Of a stretch of 64,000 nucleotides of DNA, positions 27,719 through 36,193 are shown piece after piece; the stretch's first letter is position 1; every line of letters begins with the position of its first letter. The position numbers and the translations under genes were made by a program. Source of the stretch: Arthrobacter sp. AL12 (GTDB lineage Bacteria; Actinomycetota; Actinomycetes; Actinomycetales; Micrococcaceae); the NCBI RefSeq assembly GCF_029960645.1, contig NZ_JASBQY010000008.1, positions 111,823 through 175,822 of the forward strand, written 5' to 3'. The notes under the pieces were generated by a model. It was not told the origin of the DNA. It was given only the letters and a program-made list of their open reading frames with translations, and searched no databases.

Positions 27719-28221
27719 GCCGTCCCCGGAGGCAGCGCCGCGGGCGCCCGCGGCAGGGCCGGGAAACGGCTCCGCCACCCCGAGACCAGGGCAGGGAGGC
27801 CGGGCAAATAGCGGTGTTGATCATCGGCTTCGTGTTGCTCGCGCTGCTTCTTATGACCGTGGTCGTCGCCGCCTCCAGTGTCTACATCGAACACAAGAAG
27901 CTCCTGTCGCTGGCGGACGGCGCCTCGGTGGCCGCCGCGGACAGCTTCACCCTTGGGCAGCTCAAAACGGGCGGCGGCAGCCCCACCGCCGTCCTCAGCG
28001 GAGCCCGCGTGCGGAGCGCCGCCGTCGAGTTCCTGGACCGCAGCAGCGCCTCGGGCCGATTCAGCGCCCTCGCCGTCGGGCCGGGAACGGGCAGTCCGGA
28101 CGGTTCCACTGCCGTCGTGGTGCTCAGCGCCGCCGTCCACCCGCCCGTGGTCAATTTCCTGGTCCCCGACGGCATCAGGATCGAAGCGAGTTCGACGGCG
28201 CGTTCCCGGCTCACGCGGTAG
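27715..28221 (+). CDS. TadG-like pilus assembly protein
   Basis: A 168-residue protein whose ATG 27715 overlaps the previous stop (ATGA). A basic N-terminus precedes GQIAVLIIGFVLLALLLMTVVVAASSVYIEHKKLLSLADGAS, the helix and DGASVAAAD motif of TadG N-terminal domains. It is short, lacking the large von Willebrand region of long TadG proteins, as usual in actinobacteria. Last gene of the pilus operon. Confidence 0.82.
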   Translation: MSRPRRQRRGRPRQGRETAPPPRDQGREAGQIAVLIIGFVLLALLLMTVVVAASSVYIEHKKLLSLADGASVAAADSFTLGQLKTGGGSPTAVLSGARVRSAAVEFLDRSSASGRFSALAVGPGTGSPDGSTAVVVLSAAVHPPVVNFLVPDGIRIEASSTARSRLTR

Positions 28222-28228
28222 CCGTTAG

Positions 28229-28274
28229 GCGGGCCCTGCAGCCCAGCCCGGGCGGGCCCTGCAACCCAGTCCGG
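28229..28274. repeat. two 23-bp tandem repeats
   Basis: Two adjacent copies (28229-28251, 28252-28274) of a 23-bp GC-rich unit differing at two positions, between the pilus operon and prfB. Function not apparent. Confidence 0.8.
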
Positions 28275-28308
28275 GCGGCTCGCACGGATAGCGTAGGCTT
28301 AAAAAACC

Positions 28309-29424
28309 ATGGCAAACATTGATTTTCCCGCAGAAATCCGCGCCCTGCGCGCCACCTACGCCTCCATCGAGAACGTTTCGAATGTCGAGGCGCTGAAGGA
28401 AGACATCGCCGAACTGAGCGAACGCGCCGGCGAACCCAATCTGTGGGACGACCCCGCGGCCGCCCAGGTCATCACCTCAAGGCTCTCGCACCGCCAGTCC
28501 GAACTGGCCCGTCTGGATTCCCTCACCTCGCGGATCGACGATCTTGAAGTCCTCGTCGAACTGGGCCAGGACGAGGACGACGCCGACTCCATGGGTGAGG
28601 CCGCCGTTGAGCTGGAATCGATCCGCAAGGCGCTGAAGGAGCTCGAGGTCGTGACCCTGCTGTCCGGCGAGTTCGACGAGCGTGAAGCCGTCGTCACCAT
28701 CCGGGCCGGCGCCGGCGGCGTGGACGCCGCGGACTTCGCCGAAATGCTGCTCCGGATGTACCTGCGCTGGGCCGAACGCCACGGCTACCCCACCACCATC
28801 ATGGACACCTCCTACGCCGAAGAGGCCGGGCTGAAGTCCGCCACCTTCGAGGTCAAGGCCCCCTACGCCTACGGCACGCTCAGCGTCGAGGCCGGCACCC
28901 ACCGCCTGGTCCGGATCAGCCCCTTCGACAACCAGGGCCGCCGTCAGACCTCCTTCGCGGCCGTCGAGGTCATCCCGCTGATCGAGCAGACGGACTCCAT
29001 CGACATCCCGGACAACGAGATCCGCGTCGACGTCTTCCGTTCCTCCGGCCCCGGCGGCCAGTCCGTCAACACCACGGACTCCGCCGTGCGCCTGACCCAC
29101 ATCCCGACCGGCACCGTGGTGTCCATGCAGAACGAGAAGTCCCAGCTGCAGAACCGGGCTGCTGCCCTGCGTGTGCTGCAGTCCAGGCTGCTGCTGCTGA
29201 AGAAGGAACAGGAGGACGCGGAGAAGAAGGCGTTCGCCGGTGATGTGAAGGCCTCCTGGGGCGACCAGATGCGCTCCTACGTCCTGAACCCCTACCAGAT
29301 GGTCAAGGACCTCCGCACCGAGCACGAGGTCGGCAACACCTCCGCCGTGTTCGACGGCGAGATCGACGACTTCATCGACGCCGGCATCCGCTGGCGGACC
29401 GACAACCGCAACGCGGACAAGTAG
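28309..29424 (+). CDS. prfB: peptide chain release factor 2
   Basis: A 371-residue RF2 terminating at UGA and UAA codons. [14 protein letters not shown] carries the universal GGQ that triggers peptide release, and RISPFDNQ the SPF stop-codon reading tripeptide specific to RF2. The frame is continuous, so the programmed +1 frameshift that controls prfB in many bacteria is absent; this is normal for actinobacteria. TAGGCT lies 9 nt upstream of the ATG and there is no Shine-Dalgarno, so the message may be nearly leaderless. Confidence 0.97.
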   Translation: MANIDFPAEIRALRATYASIENVSNVEALKEDIAELSERAGEPNLWDDPAAAQVITSRLSHRQSELARLDSLTSRIDDLEVLVELGQDEDDADSMGEAAVELESIRKALKELEVVTLLSGEFDEREAVVTIRAGAGGVDAADFAEMLLRMYLRWAERHGYPTTIMDTSYAEEAGLKSATFEVKAPYAYGTLSVEAGTHRLVRISPFDNQGRRQTSFAAVEVIPLIEQTDSIDIPDNEIRVDVFRSSGPGGQSVNTTDSAVRLTHIPTGTVVSMQNEKSQLQNRAAALRVLQSRLLLLKKEQEDAEKKAFAGDVKASWGDQMRSYVLNPYQMVKDLRTEHEVGNTSAVFDGEIDDFIDAGIRWRTDNRNADK

Positions 29425-29566
29425 CCTCGGGCTAATACCCGCCGACGGCAGAGCTGCCCCGGCTCCTTTGACGCGCGCCGCTACTGCCTCTTGGGCCACA
29501 CCTGCCCCTCGGGTCTAATCCTGCGACACGCCCCGGCGCTCGGGCCGATCCGCCCGGACCCGTGCG

Positions 29567-29572
29567 TATAGT
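29567..29572 (+). promoter_or_regulatory. possible -10 (TATAGT) for the ftsEX operon
   Basis: TATAGT lies 96 nt before ftsE within the 244-nt gap after prfB. No convincing -35. The rest of the gap shows nothing notable. Confidence 0.3.
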
Positions 29573-29668
29573 CGAGAAGCCGGAGCTCTACTTCCCCCAC
29601 TAGAAAGCCCGCGCGCCGGCAGCAGAACAGGGCCGTACCCGTCCACGTCCTGCAGGGTACTTAGGGCC

Positions 29669-30475
29669 ATGATCCGTTTCGAAAATGTCACCAAGGTCTA
29701 TGACCAGAAGGCGCGACCCGCGCTGGATTCGATCAACCTTGAGATCGACCGCGGCGAATTCGCCTTCCTCGTCGGGGCCTCCGGGTCCGGCAAGTCCACC
29801 TTCTTGCGCCTTGTCCTCAAAGAGGACCGGGCCTCCTCCGGCGCCGTCTACGTCGCCGGCCAGAACGTAGCGAACATTTCCAGTTGGCGCGTGCCCCGGC
29901 TCCGCCGCGGGATCGGCGTCGTGTTCCAGGATTTCCGCCTGCTTCCGCAGAAGACCGTGTTCGCCAACGTCGCCTTCGCCATGCAAGTCATCGGCAAGAG
30001 CCGAAGCGTCATCCGCGACACCGTTCCAGAGGTCCTCAAGACCGTCGGCCTCGAAGGCAAGGAAAACCGCCTGCCGCACGAGCTCTCCGGCGGCGAGCAG
30101 CAGCGCGTGGCGATCGCCCGCGCCGTCGTCAACCGGCCGGGTATCCTGCTCGCCGACGAGCCCACCGGTAACCTGGACCCCACCACCTCCATGGGCATCA
30201 TGGGGGTGCTGGACAAGATCAACCAGAACGGCACGACCGTCGTTATGGCCACGCACGACGACGACATCGTCAACGAGATGCGCAAACGCGTCGTCGAGCT
30301 CCGCAACGGCGTCATCATCCGGGACGAGGCCAAGGCCCTCTACACCTCCATGATTCCGATCGTCGGACAGTCACGCCGCCTGCGGGATGCGAGCGGGCGG
30401 GAACCCGAGCCTGCTGCCGTCCCGACCGCCGTCACCGGGGTCGATGCCCGCGCCGCAGGGGAGGGTCAGCTGTGA
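29669..30475 (+). CDS. ftsE: cell division ATP-binding protein FtsE
   Basis: A 268-residue ABC ATPase. Walker [10 protein letters not shown] is at residues 36-44, the signature is [14 protein letters not shown], and Walker [13 protein letters not shown]. With FtsX it transmits division signals across the membrane to activate wall hydrolases. About 40 residues longer than E. coli FtsE, from a Pro/Ala/Arg-rich C-terminal tail not needed for the ATPase fold. The stop overlaps the ftsX GTG by 4 nt (GTGA). Confidence 0.95.
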   Translation: MIRFENVTKVYDQKARPALDSINLEIDRGEFAFLVGASGSGKSTFLRLVLKEDRASSGAVYVAGQNVANISSWRVPRLRRGIGVVFQDFRLLPQKTVFANVAFAMQVIGKSRSVIRDTVPEVLKTVGLEGKENRLPHELSGGEQQRVAIARAVVNRPGILLADEPTGNLDPTTSMGIMGVLDKINQNGTTVVMATHDDDIVNEMRKRVVELRNGVIIRDEAKALYTSMIPIVGQSRRLRDASGREPEPAAVPTAVTGVDARAAGEGQL

Positions 30476-31386
30476 GGCTCCAGTTCGTCCTCGCCGAGAT
30501 CGGCAGCGGCCTTCGCCGCAACCTCTCCATGGTGGTCTCGGTCATCCTGGTGACGTTCGTGTCCCTGACCTTCGTCGGCGCCGCAGGCATGCTGCAGCTG
30601 CAGATCAACCAGATGAAGGGCTACTGGTACGACAAAGTCCAGGTCGCCATCTTCCTCTGCAGTGACGGGTCGACGGCGGCCGGCTGCGCCACCGGCCCGG
30701 CCACCCCGGAACAGCAGGACAATCTGGCCAAGCTGCTTGAATCGCCCGCCGTGGCCCAGTACGTCAACGACTTCCAGTTCGAGTCCAAGGACGACGCGTA
30801 CAAGCACTTCAAGGAACAGTTCTCCAACTCCCCGATTGTGGACTCGGTGACGCCGGACCAGCTTCCGGCCTCATTCCGGATCAACATGAAGGACCCGGAG
30901 AAGTACCAGATCATCAGCGAGACGTTCTCCTCCCAGGCCGGCGTCGAAACCGTGATCGATCAGCGCCAGCTGCTGGAACGGCTTTTCTCGGTCATGAACG
31001 CGGCGTCGCTCGTGGCCGTCAGTGTCGCCGGCGTGATGATTGTCTGCGCCATTCTGCTGATTGCCACCACGATCCGGCTCTCGGCCTTCAGCCGGCGCCG
31101 GGAGACCGGGATCATGCGCCTGGTCGGGGCATCGAAGATAGTGATCCAGCTGCCGTTCATTTTGGAAGGCGTGATTGCCGCCGTGATCGGCGCGGCGCTG
31201 GCTTCGGCAACGCTGTGGGCCGTGGCGCACTTCTTCCTCGGCGGCTACCTGTCCCAGCAGTATCCGGACACCGCCTTCATCTCCGCAGCTCAGACGCTGA
31301 TCCTGGCGCCGGCCCTGATCGGTCTCGGCGTCCTGCTGGCAGGAGTATCATCACTCCTGACCCTCCGGCGATACTTGAGGGTCTAG
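30472..31386 (+). CDS. ftsX: cell division permease-like protein FtsX
   Basis: A 304-residue protein starting at GTG 30472. One N-terminal helix, a large extracellular domain (residues about 45-165) with two cysteines (FLCSDG and AAGCATG) that could form a disulfide, then three C-terminal helices with [20 protein letters not shown], the FtsX/MacB core motif. Partner of FtsE; the extracellular domain should dock the peptidase encoded 25 nt downstream. Confidence 0.95.
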   Translation: MRLQFVLAEIGSGLRRNLSMVVSVILVTFVSLTFVGAAGMLQLQINQMKGYWYDKVQVAIFLCSDGSTAAGCATGPATPEQQDNLAKLLESPAVAQYVNDFQFESKDDAYKHFKEQFSNSPIVDSVTPDQLPASFRINMKDPEKYQIISETFSSQAGVETVIDQRQLLERLFSVMNAASLVAVSVAGVMIVCAILLIATTIRLSAFSRRRETGIMRLVGASKIVIQLPFILEGVIAAVIGAALASATLWAVAHFFLGGYLSQQYPDTAFISAAQTLILAPALIGLGVLLAGVSSLLTLRRYLRV

Positions 31387-31411
31387 CGTGCGCAACGAAA
31401 AGGGAATACCC

Positions 31412-32866
31412 ATGACACGGATGCACCGACCCGCCCCCCGGCCGGCTTCGAACCGGCTCCCGGCGGCGGTCCGCCGCAGCCGCTTTGTCAGCGCCGCGCT
31501 GACGCTCGTCCTGGCTGCGAGCCTGGGCGCACCGACCCCGGTGGCGTTCGCCGATACCCTCGAGGACCAGCAGGCCGCCCTCCGCGAGGAAGCAGCCCGG
31601 GTCCAGCATTCCCTTGAATTCGTGGACTCCAGGATCGCGCAGGCCGCCTCGGACCTCGTCCTGTACCAGGGCCAGCTCCCCGGAGCGCAGCAGGCCCTGC
31701 TGGAGGCCCAGGGCCGCGTGGCCAGTGCCGTCAAGGAGGCCGAGGCCCTCGCCGCTCGCGTGGACCTGGCACAGCAGAACAAGGCCAAGATCACCCAGCA
31801 GCTTGAGACAGACAAGCAGAAAATCGCCGACACCAAGAAGCTGATCGGACAGATCGCCACCCAGGCCTACAAGTCCGGCGGTGTGCCCTCCAACCTTTCG
31901 CTGTTCTTCGGCTCGAACAGCGGCGGCAGCCTTACGGACACCATCGACCTGGCCGACCAAGCGATGCGCAGCCAGAACTCCGCAATGGACAAGCTCACCC
32001 AGCAGAACGCCACCAACGTCAACTCCCAGGCCAGGCTCGAAGCCGTGGAAGTCGAAATAAAGGATCTCAAGGCCAAGGCCGACGCCGCATTGGCGCGTGA
32101 ACAGGCTGCTCGTGACGAGGCCGAGGCCAAAAAGGCCCAGGTGGACCAGCTCATCGCCGACACCGCCCGCCTCGACGCCGAACTCCAGGCCGCCAAGCCC
32201 GCCATTCAGACCCAGATCGCCCAGGTAAAGGCCCAGCAGGACGCCGTCGCGGCGGACATCATCGAGCGTGACCGCAAGCTGCGTGAGGCCTGGGAAGCCG
32301 AGCAGCGGCGGATCGCCGAGGCCGCCAGGGCAGCTGCGGCAGCCGCCGCCGCAGCCGCCGAGGCGGCCGCCCGTGCCGCCGGGCAGGTCAGGCCGCCGGC
32401 GCCGGCCCCGGCACCGTACGTCCCCGCCCCGCCCGGAAACCCGTCGGCGTTCGGGTTGCGGCACCCCTTCAACGGCGTGCGGATCAGCTCCGGCTTCGGC
32501 TGGCGCGCCACTCCTCCGGGCACCACCGACTTCTACGGCCAGGGTGGCTACATGCACACCGGCATCGACTTCGCCGCGGCCTGCGGTACGCCGGTCTACG
32601 CCGCCGCCGCGGGCAACGTGTTCTCCGCGGGCTGGGCCAATGACGGCGGCGGCAACAATGTGAAGATCTCGCACGGCGTCGTCCAGGGAAACTCACTGAC
32701 CACCATCTATTACCACAACGTCAGCGTGACTGTTTCCCCCGGACAGCAGGTCAGCCAGGGACAGCTGATCGCCTATTCGGGAACCACCGGCAACTCCACC
32801 GGCTGCCACTCGCACTTCGAGACCTGGCTCAACGGCCGGGCCGTGGACCCGATGAACCTGCTCTGA
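31412..32866 (+). CDS. EnvC-like M23 (LytM) endopeptidase with coiled coil
   Basis: A 484-residue secreted protein. ATG 31412 is preferred over GTG 31388, with AAGGGAA 5-6 nt upstream. A basic n-region and signal peptide end at FADTLED; residues about 45-310 form a long Gln/Ala/Lys/Glu-rich coiled coil, then an Ala run and a Pro linker, then a LytM domain. Zinc ligands appear complete: HTGIDF (H-x3-D) and CHSHFE (HxH). E. coli EnvC, the FtsEX partner, has lost such ligands, so this one may itself cleave peptidoglycan when FtsEX opens it. Confidence 0.88.
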   Translation: MTRMHRPAPRPASNRLPAAVRRSRFVSAALTLVLAASLGAPTPVAFADTLEDQQAALREEAARVQHSLEFVDSRIAQAASDLVLYQGQLPGAQQALLEAQGRVASAVKEAEALAARVDLAQQNKAKITQQLETDKQKIADTKKLIGQIATQAYKSGGVPSNLSLFFGSNSGGSLTDTIDLADQAMRSQNSAMDKLTQQNATNVNSQARLEAVEVEIKDLKAKADAALAREQAARDEAEAKKAQVDQLIADTARLDAELQAAKPAIQTQIAQVKAQQDAVAADIIERDRKLREAWEAEQRRIAEAARAAAAAAAAAAEAAARAAGQVRPPAPAPAPYVPAPPGNPSAFGLRHPFNGVRISSGFGWRATPPGTTDFYGQGGYMHTGIDFAAACGTPVYAAAAGNVFSAGWANDGGGNNVKISHGVVQGNSLTTIYYHNVSVTVSPGQQVSQGQLIAYSGTTGNSTGCHSHFETWLNGRAVDPMNLL

Positions 32867-32974
32867 TCCGCCCGGAGCGGAAGGCCCGCGGCCGGGCTGC
32901 GGCTCTGCCGTAAACTGGAAGAAGCCCGCGCCGGCCCGGCAGCGGGCCCACCCATCGATTCAAGGAGTTCTACC

Positions 32975-33445
32975 GTGCCGAAAGAAAGTGGCCGCAAGGT
33001 AGTGGCCACCAACCGCAAGGCCCGGCACGACTACACGATCCTCGACACCTACGAGGCCGGGATCGCGCTAATGGGCACCGAAGTGAAGTCCCTCCGTGAG
33101 GGCCACGCCTCCATGGTCGACGGCTTCTGCACCTTCTACAACGACGAGCTGTGGATGGAGGGCATCCACATCCCCGAGTACCACCAGGGGAGCTGGACCA
33201 ACCACGCCGCGCGCCGCCGTCGAAAGCTGCTGCTGCACCGCGACGAACTCACCAAGATCTCGCACAAGATCCGCGAGTCCGGCTTCACGATCGTCCCGCT
33301 CCAGCTGTACTTCCTGGACGGCCGGGCCAAGGTGGAGATCGGCGTCGCCCGCGGCAAGAAGGAATACGACAAGCGCCAGACCCTGCGCGAGCAGCAGGAC
33401 AAGCGCGAGGCCCTGCGCGTCATGCGCGAGCGGAACCGGCGCTAG
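32975..33445 (+). CDS. smpB: SsrA-binding protein SmpB
   Basis: A 156-residue protein starting at GTG 32975, with AAGGAG 8 nt upstream. NRKARHDYTILDTYEAGIAL and GTEVKSLREGHASM are the SmpB OB-fold signature, and the basic tail (KRQTLREQQDKREALRVM) enters the decoding site. It delivers tmRNA to stalled ribosomes. The tmRNA gene follows 131 nt downstream, as in many actinobacteria. Confidence 0.97.
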   Translation: MPKESGRKVVATNRKARHDYTILDTYEAGIALMGTEVKSLREGHASMVDGFCTFYNDELWMEGIHIPEYHQGSWTNHAARRRRKLLLHRDELTKISHKIRESGFTIVPLQLYFLDGRAKVEIGVARGKKEYDKRQTLREQQDKREALRVMRERNRR

Positions 33446-33576
33446 GGACCTGCCCCCCGAAACCGACGGGAATGATTCTGCGGGGACGTGCGTTATGCTA
33501 ATAGTCCGGTAAGGAACGGCGCGTACACCGCAGTAGCGGTCAAGCGCCAGAACTGTTCGGTTTGATAAAAAAATAC

Positions 33577-33945
33577 GGGGATGATCGGTTTCGACGATGT
33601 TAGTCGCGACAGGTGAAGCGGGCCGAGGATGCAGAATTATCTCGTAAACGCTGTCTGCAAACCAATAAGTGCCGAATCAAAACGCACTGACTTCGCTCTC
33701 GCTGCCTAAGCAGTAAGACAGTCCGTCAGCCCGAGGTTGCTATTGCCCCGGATCCTGGCGTCATTTAGATAGCCACTGCTGTTTACCCCCGTCATCGGGG
33801 TAAACGGGACTCTTTGATGACTGGGCCCGGATCAGCCAGCTGTTTGCAGCATGGCTGGGGCCGAGAAAATCCGACGCAAACTGCGCCCGGAGAAGCCCTG
33901 ACAACACGACATCGGACGGGGGTTCAATTCCCCCCATCTCCACCA
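33577..33945 (+). ncRNA. ssrA: transfer-messenger RNA
   Basis: Begins GGGGATGATCGGTTTCGAC and ends with a tRNA-like T-loop (GGTTCAATTCC) and CCA. The tag frame lies at 33671-33709 and reads AESKRTDFALAA followed by TAA; the C-terminal ALAA is the degradation signal. Two pseudoknot-forming GC blocks follow. Length 369 nt. Any ORF called across it is not real. No integrase sits next to its 3' end, so no island has used it here. Confidence 0.97.
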
Positions 33946-33988
33946 TCGGAGCGCCGGAGACGGTGCTCCACCCCGTAAAGTTCCACAC

Positions 33989-34020
33989 AAAAGGCCGGAA
34001 GCGTCAGCTTCCGGCCTTTT
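33989..34020 (+). terminator. intrinsic terminator after ssrA
   Basis: A 14-bp perfect stem (33989-34002, 34007-34020) with a GTCA loop, starting AAAA and ending TTTT, so it can act in both directions between ssrA and the convergent small gene. Confidence 0.9.
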
Positions 34021-34054
34021 GCTTTGCCTGCACAGCCCGGCTGGTGGGCCGTGC

Positions 34055-34189
34055 TCAGCGCTTCTTGATGTGGGCGACGGGGTCCGTGTGCGTCTCCGCG
34101 ACGTTCTTGGACTTCTTCTCGGCCCGTTTTTCCTTGATGGTTTTCACCGGCTTCTTGGCCATGCTCCGGTGCGGCGTTTTGTCAGGCAT
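34055..34189 (-). CDS. small basic conserved-type protein, unknown function
   Basis: A 44-residue lysine-rich protein (MPDKTPHRSMAKKPVKTIKE start; theoretical charge strongly positive). I chose ATG 34189, with AGGGAG 8 nt upstream; the longer frame upstream is weak. No cysteines, no helix strong enough for a membrane. May bind nucleic acid. Not recognised. Confidence 0.6.
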   Translation of the reverse strand: MPDKTPHRSMAKKPVKTIKEKRAEKKSKNVAETHTDPVAHIKKR

Positions 34190-34238
34190 GTCGGCGCTCC
34201 CTAACGGCAGGGGGCCGGGATGGCCCCGTGATATTAAG

Positions 34239-34610
34239 TTACGCCTCGGGCACCGCAACGTCCACGATGCCGACGAAACGGCTCCCCACACCCTCATACT
34301 CGCTGCGGACCAGCCCCGCGGCGACGCCCGGGACCTCGTACGGCGCGTGGTGGGCGCAGCACACGTAAGTGAATTCCGGCCACCACTTCTTCGGCCGGGC
34401 TGCCTCGGAGAACCCGCAGACCGCGCAGGTCAGCTGGACCCAGATGGGGCGCTTGCCGGTGCGGTTGGCCTTGGACTGGACGAGCCAGGCCGGCGGCTTG
34501 TCCAGGAGGTCGCCGAGTTCGGTCTCGCTCAGCCGGGACGGGATGCCGTGACGGTGGGCCATTTCCAGCGGAATGTCGAGGATCTGGGCTGCTTCACGTC
34601 GGGTAACCAT
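34239..34610 (-). CDS. hypothetical protein with Cys/His metal-site pattern
   Basis: A 123-residue protein. The N-terminus (TRREAAQILDIPLEMAHRHG) looks like a small helix-turn-helix or MerR-type nucleotide-binding segment. The centre has CAVC and CCAHH about 30 residues apart, a pattern that could hold zinc. TATCGT ends 6 nt before ATG 34610, suggesting a leaderless transcript. Not recognised as a named family. Confidence 0.65.
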   Translation of the reverse strand: MVTRREAAQILDIPLEMAHRHGIPSRLSETELGDLLDKPPAWLVQSKANRTGKRPIWVQLTCAVCGFSEAARPKKWWPEFTYVCCAHHAPYEVPGVAAGLVRSEYEGVGSRFVGIVDVAVPEA

Positions 34611-34616
34611 CCTTCA

Positions 34617-34622
34617 ACGATA
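34617..34622 (-). promoter_or_regulatory. -10 element (TATCGT) for leaderless hypothetical gene
   Basis: TATCGT on the minus strand with exactly 6 nt to ATG 34610, placing transcription start on the start codon. Confidence 0.35.
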
Positions 34623-34672
34623 CGGGATGGGACGGCCCCCGGATCGCCGTCAGGGCGCCGGAGTTAGGCTCG

Positions 34673-35047
34673 TCACAGCCCCGTGAGGGCGAGGCCGAGC
34701 GCCGCCGCCGCCAGGCCGGCGACAAGGTTCGCGGCGACGTTGAGGGCGGCGGCGCGGTAGCGCGTCTCGCTGACCAGCCGCACCGTGGCTGTGGTCCAGG
34801 AGCTGAAAGTGGTGAGACCACCGGCGAGCCCGGCCGTGAGGCCGGACTGCCACTCGGCCCCGAGTCCCAGCTGCGCGGTGATCCCCAGTGCGGCGCCGAT
34901 GATGAAGGAGCCGGTCACGTTGACGGTGAGGGTCGCCCAGGGCCAGTGCGGATGGCGCCCAGGGTGGTGCGCAAACCAGGAGTCGACGGCGAACCGCAGC
35001 AGGGCGCCGGCGACGCCGAAGACTCCCACCAATGCAGCGGTGATCAT
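34673..35047 (-). CDS. crcB: fluoride channel CrcB (second of pair)
   Basis: A 124-residue four-helix protein of the CrcB/Fluc family, which exports fluoride through a dimeric pore. VNVTGSFIIGA has the conserved pore asparagine, and GLTTFSSWTTATV the threonine/phenylalanine fluoride track. ATG 35047 overlaps the stop of the partner gene (ATGA). Paired genes usually form an antiparallel heterodimer. Confidence 0.92.
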   Translation of the reverse strand: MITAALVGVFGVAGALLRFAVDSWFAHHPGRHPHWPWATLTVNVTGSFIIGAALGITAQLGLGAEWQSGLTAGLAGGLTTFSSWTTATVRLVSETRYRAAALNVAANLVAGLAAAALGLALTGL

Positions 35048-35457
35048 ACGGCGCCACCGCCCAGGTCGGCCAGGGCCTTGCCGGTTTTCCAGCCGGCGGC
35101 CGCGGCGCCGAGACCCAGGACCAGCGACAGGGCCAGGTAGGCCAGCCAGCCGGCATGGAAACCGGCACGGAACTGCTGGTCGATGGCGAACACCACGGCC
35201 GAAAAGGTGGTGAAGGAACCCAGCAGTCCGGGCCCGAGCCCGGCCCTCAGCCAGAAGGCTGTTTTCGGCCGTGCGATCCAGACCGTCGTGAGGGCCGCCA
35301 AAACAAAGCTGCCGACGACGTTGATCACCAGGGTGGTCCAGGGGATGGAGCCTGCTGTCTCCGGGAACACCAGGCCGGCACCGTAGCGCAGTTCCGTTCC
35401 GATCAGGCCGCCGACGGCGACGGCCGCCCACGCACGCCAGCCGCTAGTTTCGCTCAA
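35044..35457 (-). CDS. crcB: fluoride channel CrcB (first of pair)
   Basis: A 137-residue Fluc-family protein: INVVGSFVLAAL holds the pore Asn, GSFTTFSAVVFAI the Phe/Ser track, and GTELRYG the conserved basic element of helix 1. Start uncertain: I use TTG 35457, overlapping the DtxR gene by 14 nt; the frame stays open to 35544 without a better start. No fluoride riboswitch is seen upstream, so regulation may come from the DtxR operon. Confidence 0.88.
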   Translation of the reverse strand: MSETSGWRAWAAVAVGGLIGTELRYGAGLVFPETAGSIPWTTLVINVVGSFVLAALTTVWIARPKTAFWLRAGLGPGLLGSFTTFSAVVFAIDQQFRAGFHAGWLAYLALSLVLGLGAAAAGWKTGKALADLGGGAV

Positions 35458-36157
35458 GGCTGCAGCTGGGATGGCCGGACTCGCTGTGGACCCAGAGAGC
35501 GGAGGCGACTTCCTCGGCGAGGTCGAACTCGTGCCGGGCCGCACCGGATCCGATGCGCACCACCAGGGCGCCGCCGAACGGCCTGCGGCCCAGGACCTCG
35601 ACCTCGGCGTCCAGATCGATCTCCTCGGCCGACAGGTAGCGCAGCAACTCGGGGTTTTCGTCGCTGATCCGGGTGATCCGGCCCGTGTGCCCGTCGTCGA
35701 GTTCGCTCATCCGGTGGGCCGCTGGCACCTCGACGGAGCCATCCGCCGCCGGAATCGGATCGCCGTGCGGGTCCCGGACCGGGTTCCCCAGCTTGGCTGC
35801 CATCCGCTCGATGAACGTCTCCGAGACGGCGTGTTCCAGGAGTTCGGCCTCGTCGTGGACCTCATCCCAGCGGTAGCCAAGCTCCCGGACCAGGAACGTT
35901 TCAATGAGCCGGTGCCGCCGGACCATGGACAGCGCCAGCCGGACGCCGTCGGGCGTCAGCGTGATGGCGCTGTAGGGCTGGTGGTCCACGAGGCCCTGGT
36001 CCTTGAGCTTGCGGACCATCTCGGAGACCGAGGAGTTGGCAACGCCGAGTCGCTGGGCCAGCTGGGTGGAGGTGATGGGCTTGTCCTGCCACTCCGTAAA
36101 GGAGTAGATGACCTTGACGTAGTCCTCGATCGAGGAGGAGGGCAGACTGGTCTTCAC
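35444..36157 (-). CDS. DtxR/MntR family metal-dependent regulator
   Basis: A 237-residue repressor. The winged helix is residues 1-70 (IEDYVKVIYSFTEW, VANSSVSEMVRKLKDQGLV), the metal-binding/dimerisation domain follows (RHRLIETFLVRELG, EAELLEHAVSETFIERM with Cys-less ligands as in manganese-type members), and an SH3/FeoA-like domain ends it. It binds DNA when loaded with Mn or Fe. GTG 36157 is preceded by TAGGCT with 7 nt spacing. Encoded ahead of two crcB genes, an unusual partner set. Confidence 0.92.
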   Translation of the reverse strand: MKTSLPSSSIEDYVKVIYSFTEWQDKPITSTQLAQRLGVANSSVSEMVRKLKDQGLVDHQPYSAITLTPDGVRLALSMVRRHRLIETFLVRELGYRWDEVHDEAELLEHAVSETFIERMAAKLGNPVRDPHGDPIPAADGSVEVPAAHRMSELDDGHTGRITRISDENPELLRYLSAEEIDLDAEVEVLGRRPFGGALVVRIGSGAARHEFDLAEEVASALWVHSESGHPSCSLERN

Positions 36158-36164
36158 AGTTTCC

Positions 36165-36170
36165 AGCCTA
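36165..36170 (-). promoter_or_regulatory. -10 element (TAGGCT) for the DtxR-crcB operon
   Basis: TAGGCT on the minus strand 7 nt before GTG 36157, consistent with a leaderless message. Confidence 0.35.
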
Positions 36171-36193
36171 CCGTCAGGCGGCGCCGGAGACCG

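Noticed and set aside
33761..33988. 75-codon minus-strand frame across tmRNA
   Set aside because: It lies within ssrA; the apparent peptide is complementary to the RNA gene.
33577..34300. possible genomic island attachment site at the tmRNA 3' end
   Set aside because: No integrase and no repeated ssrA end were found downstream; neighbours look like core genes.
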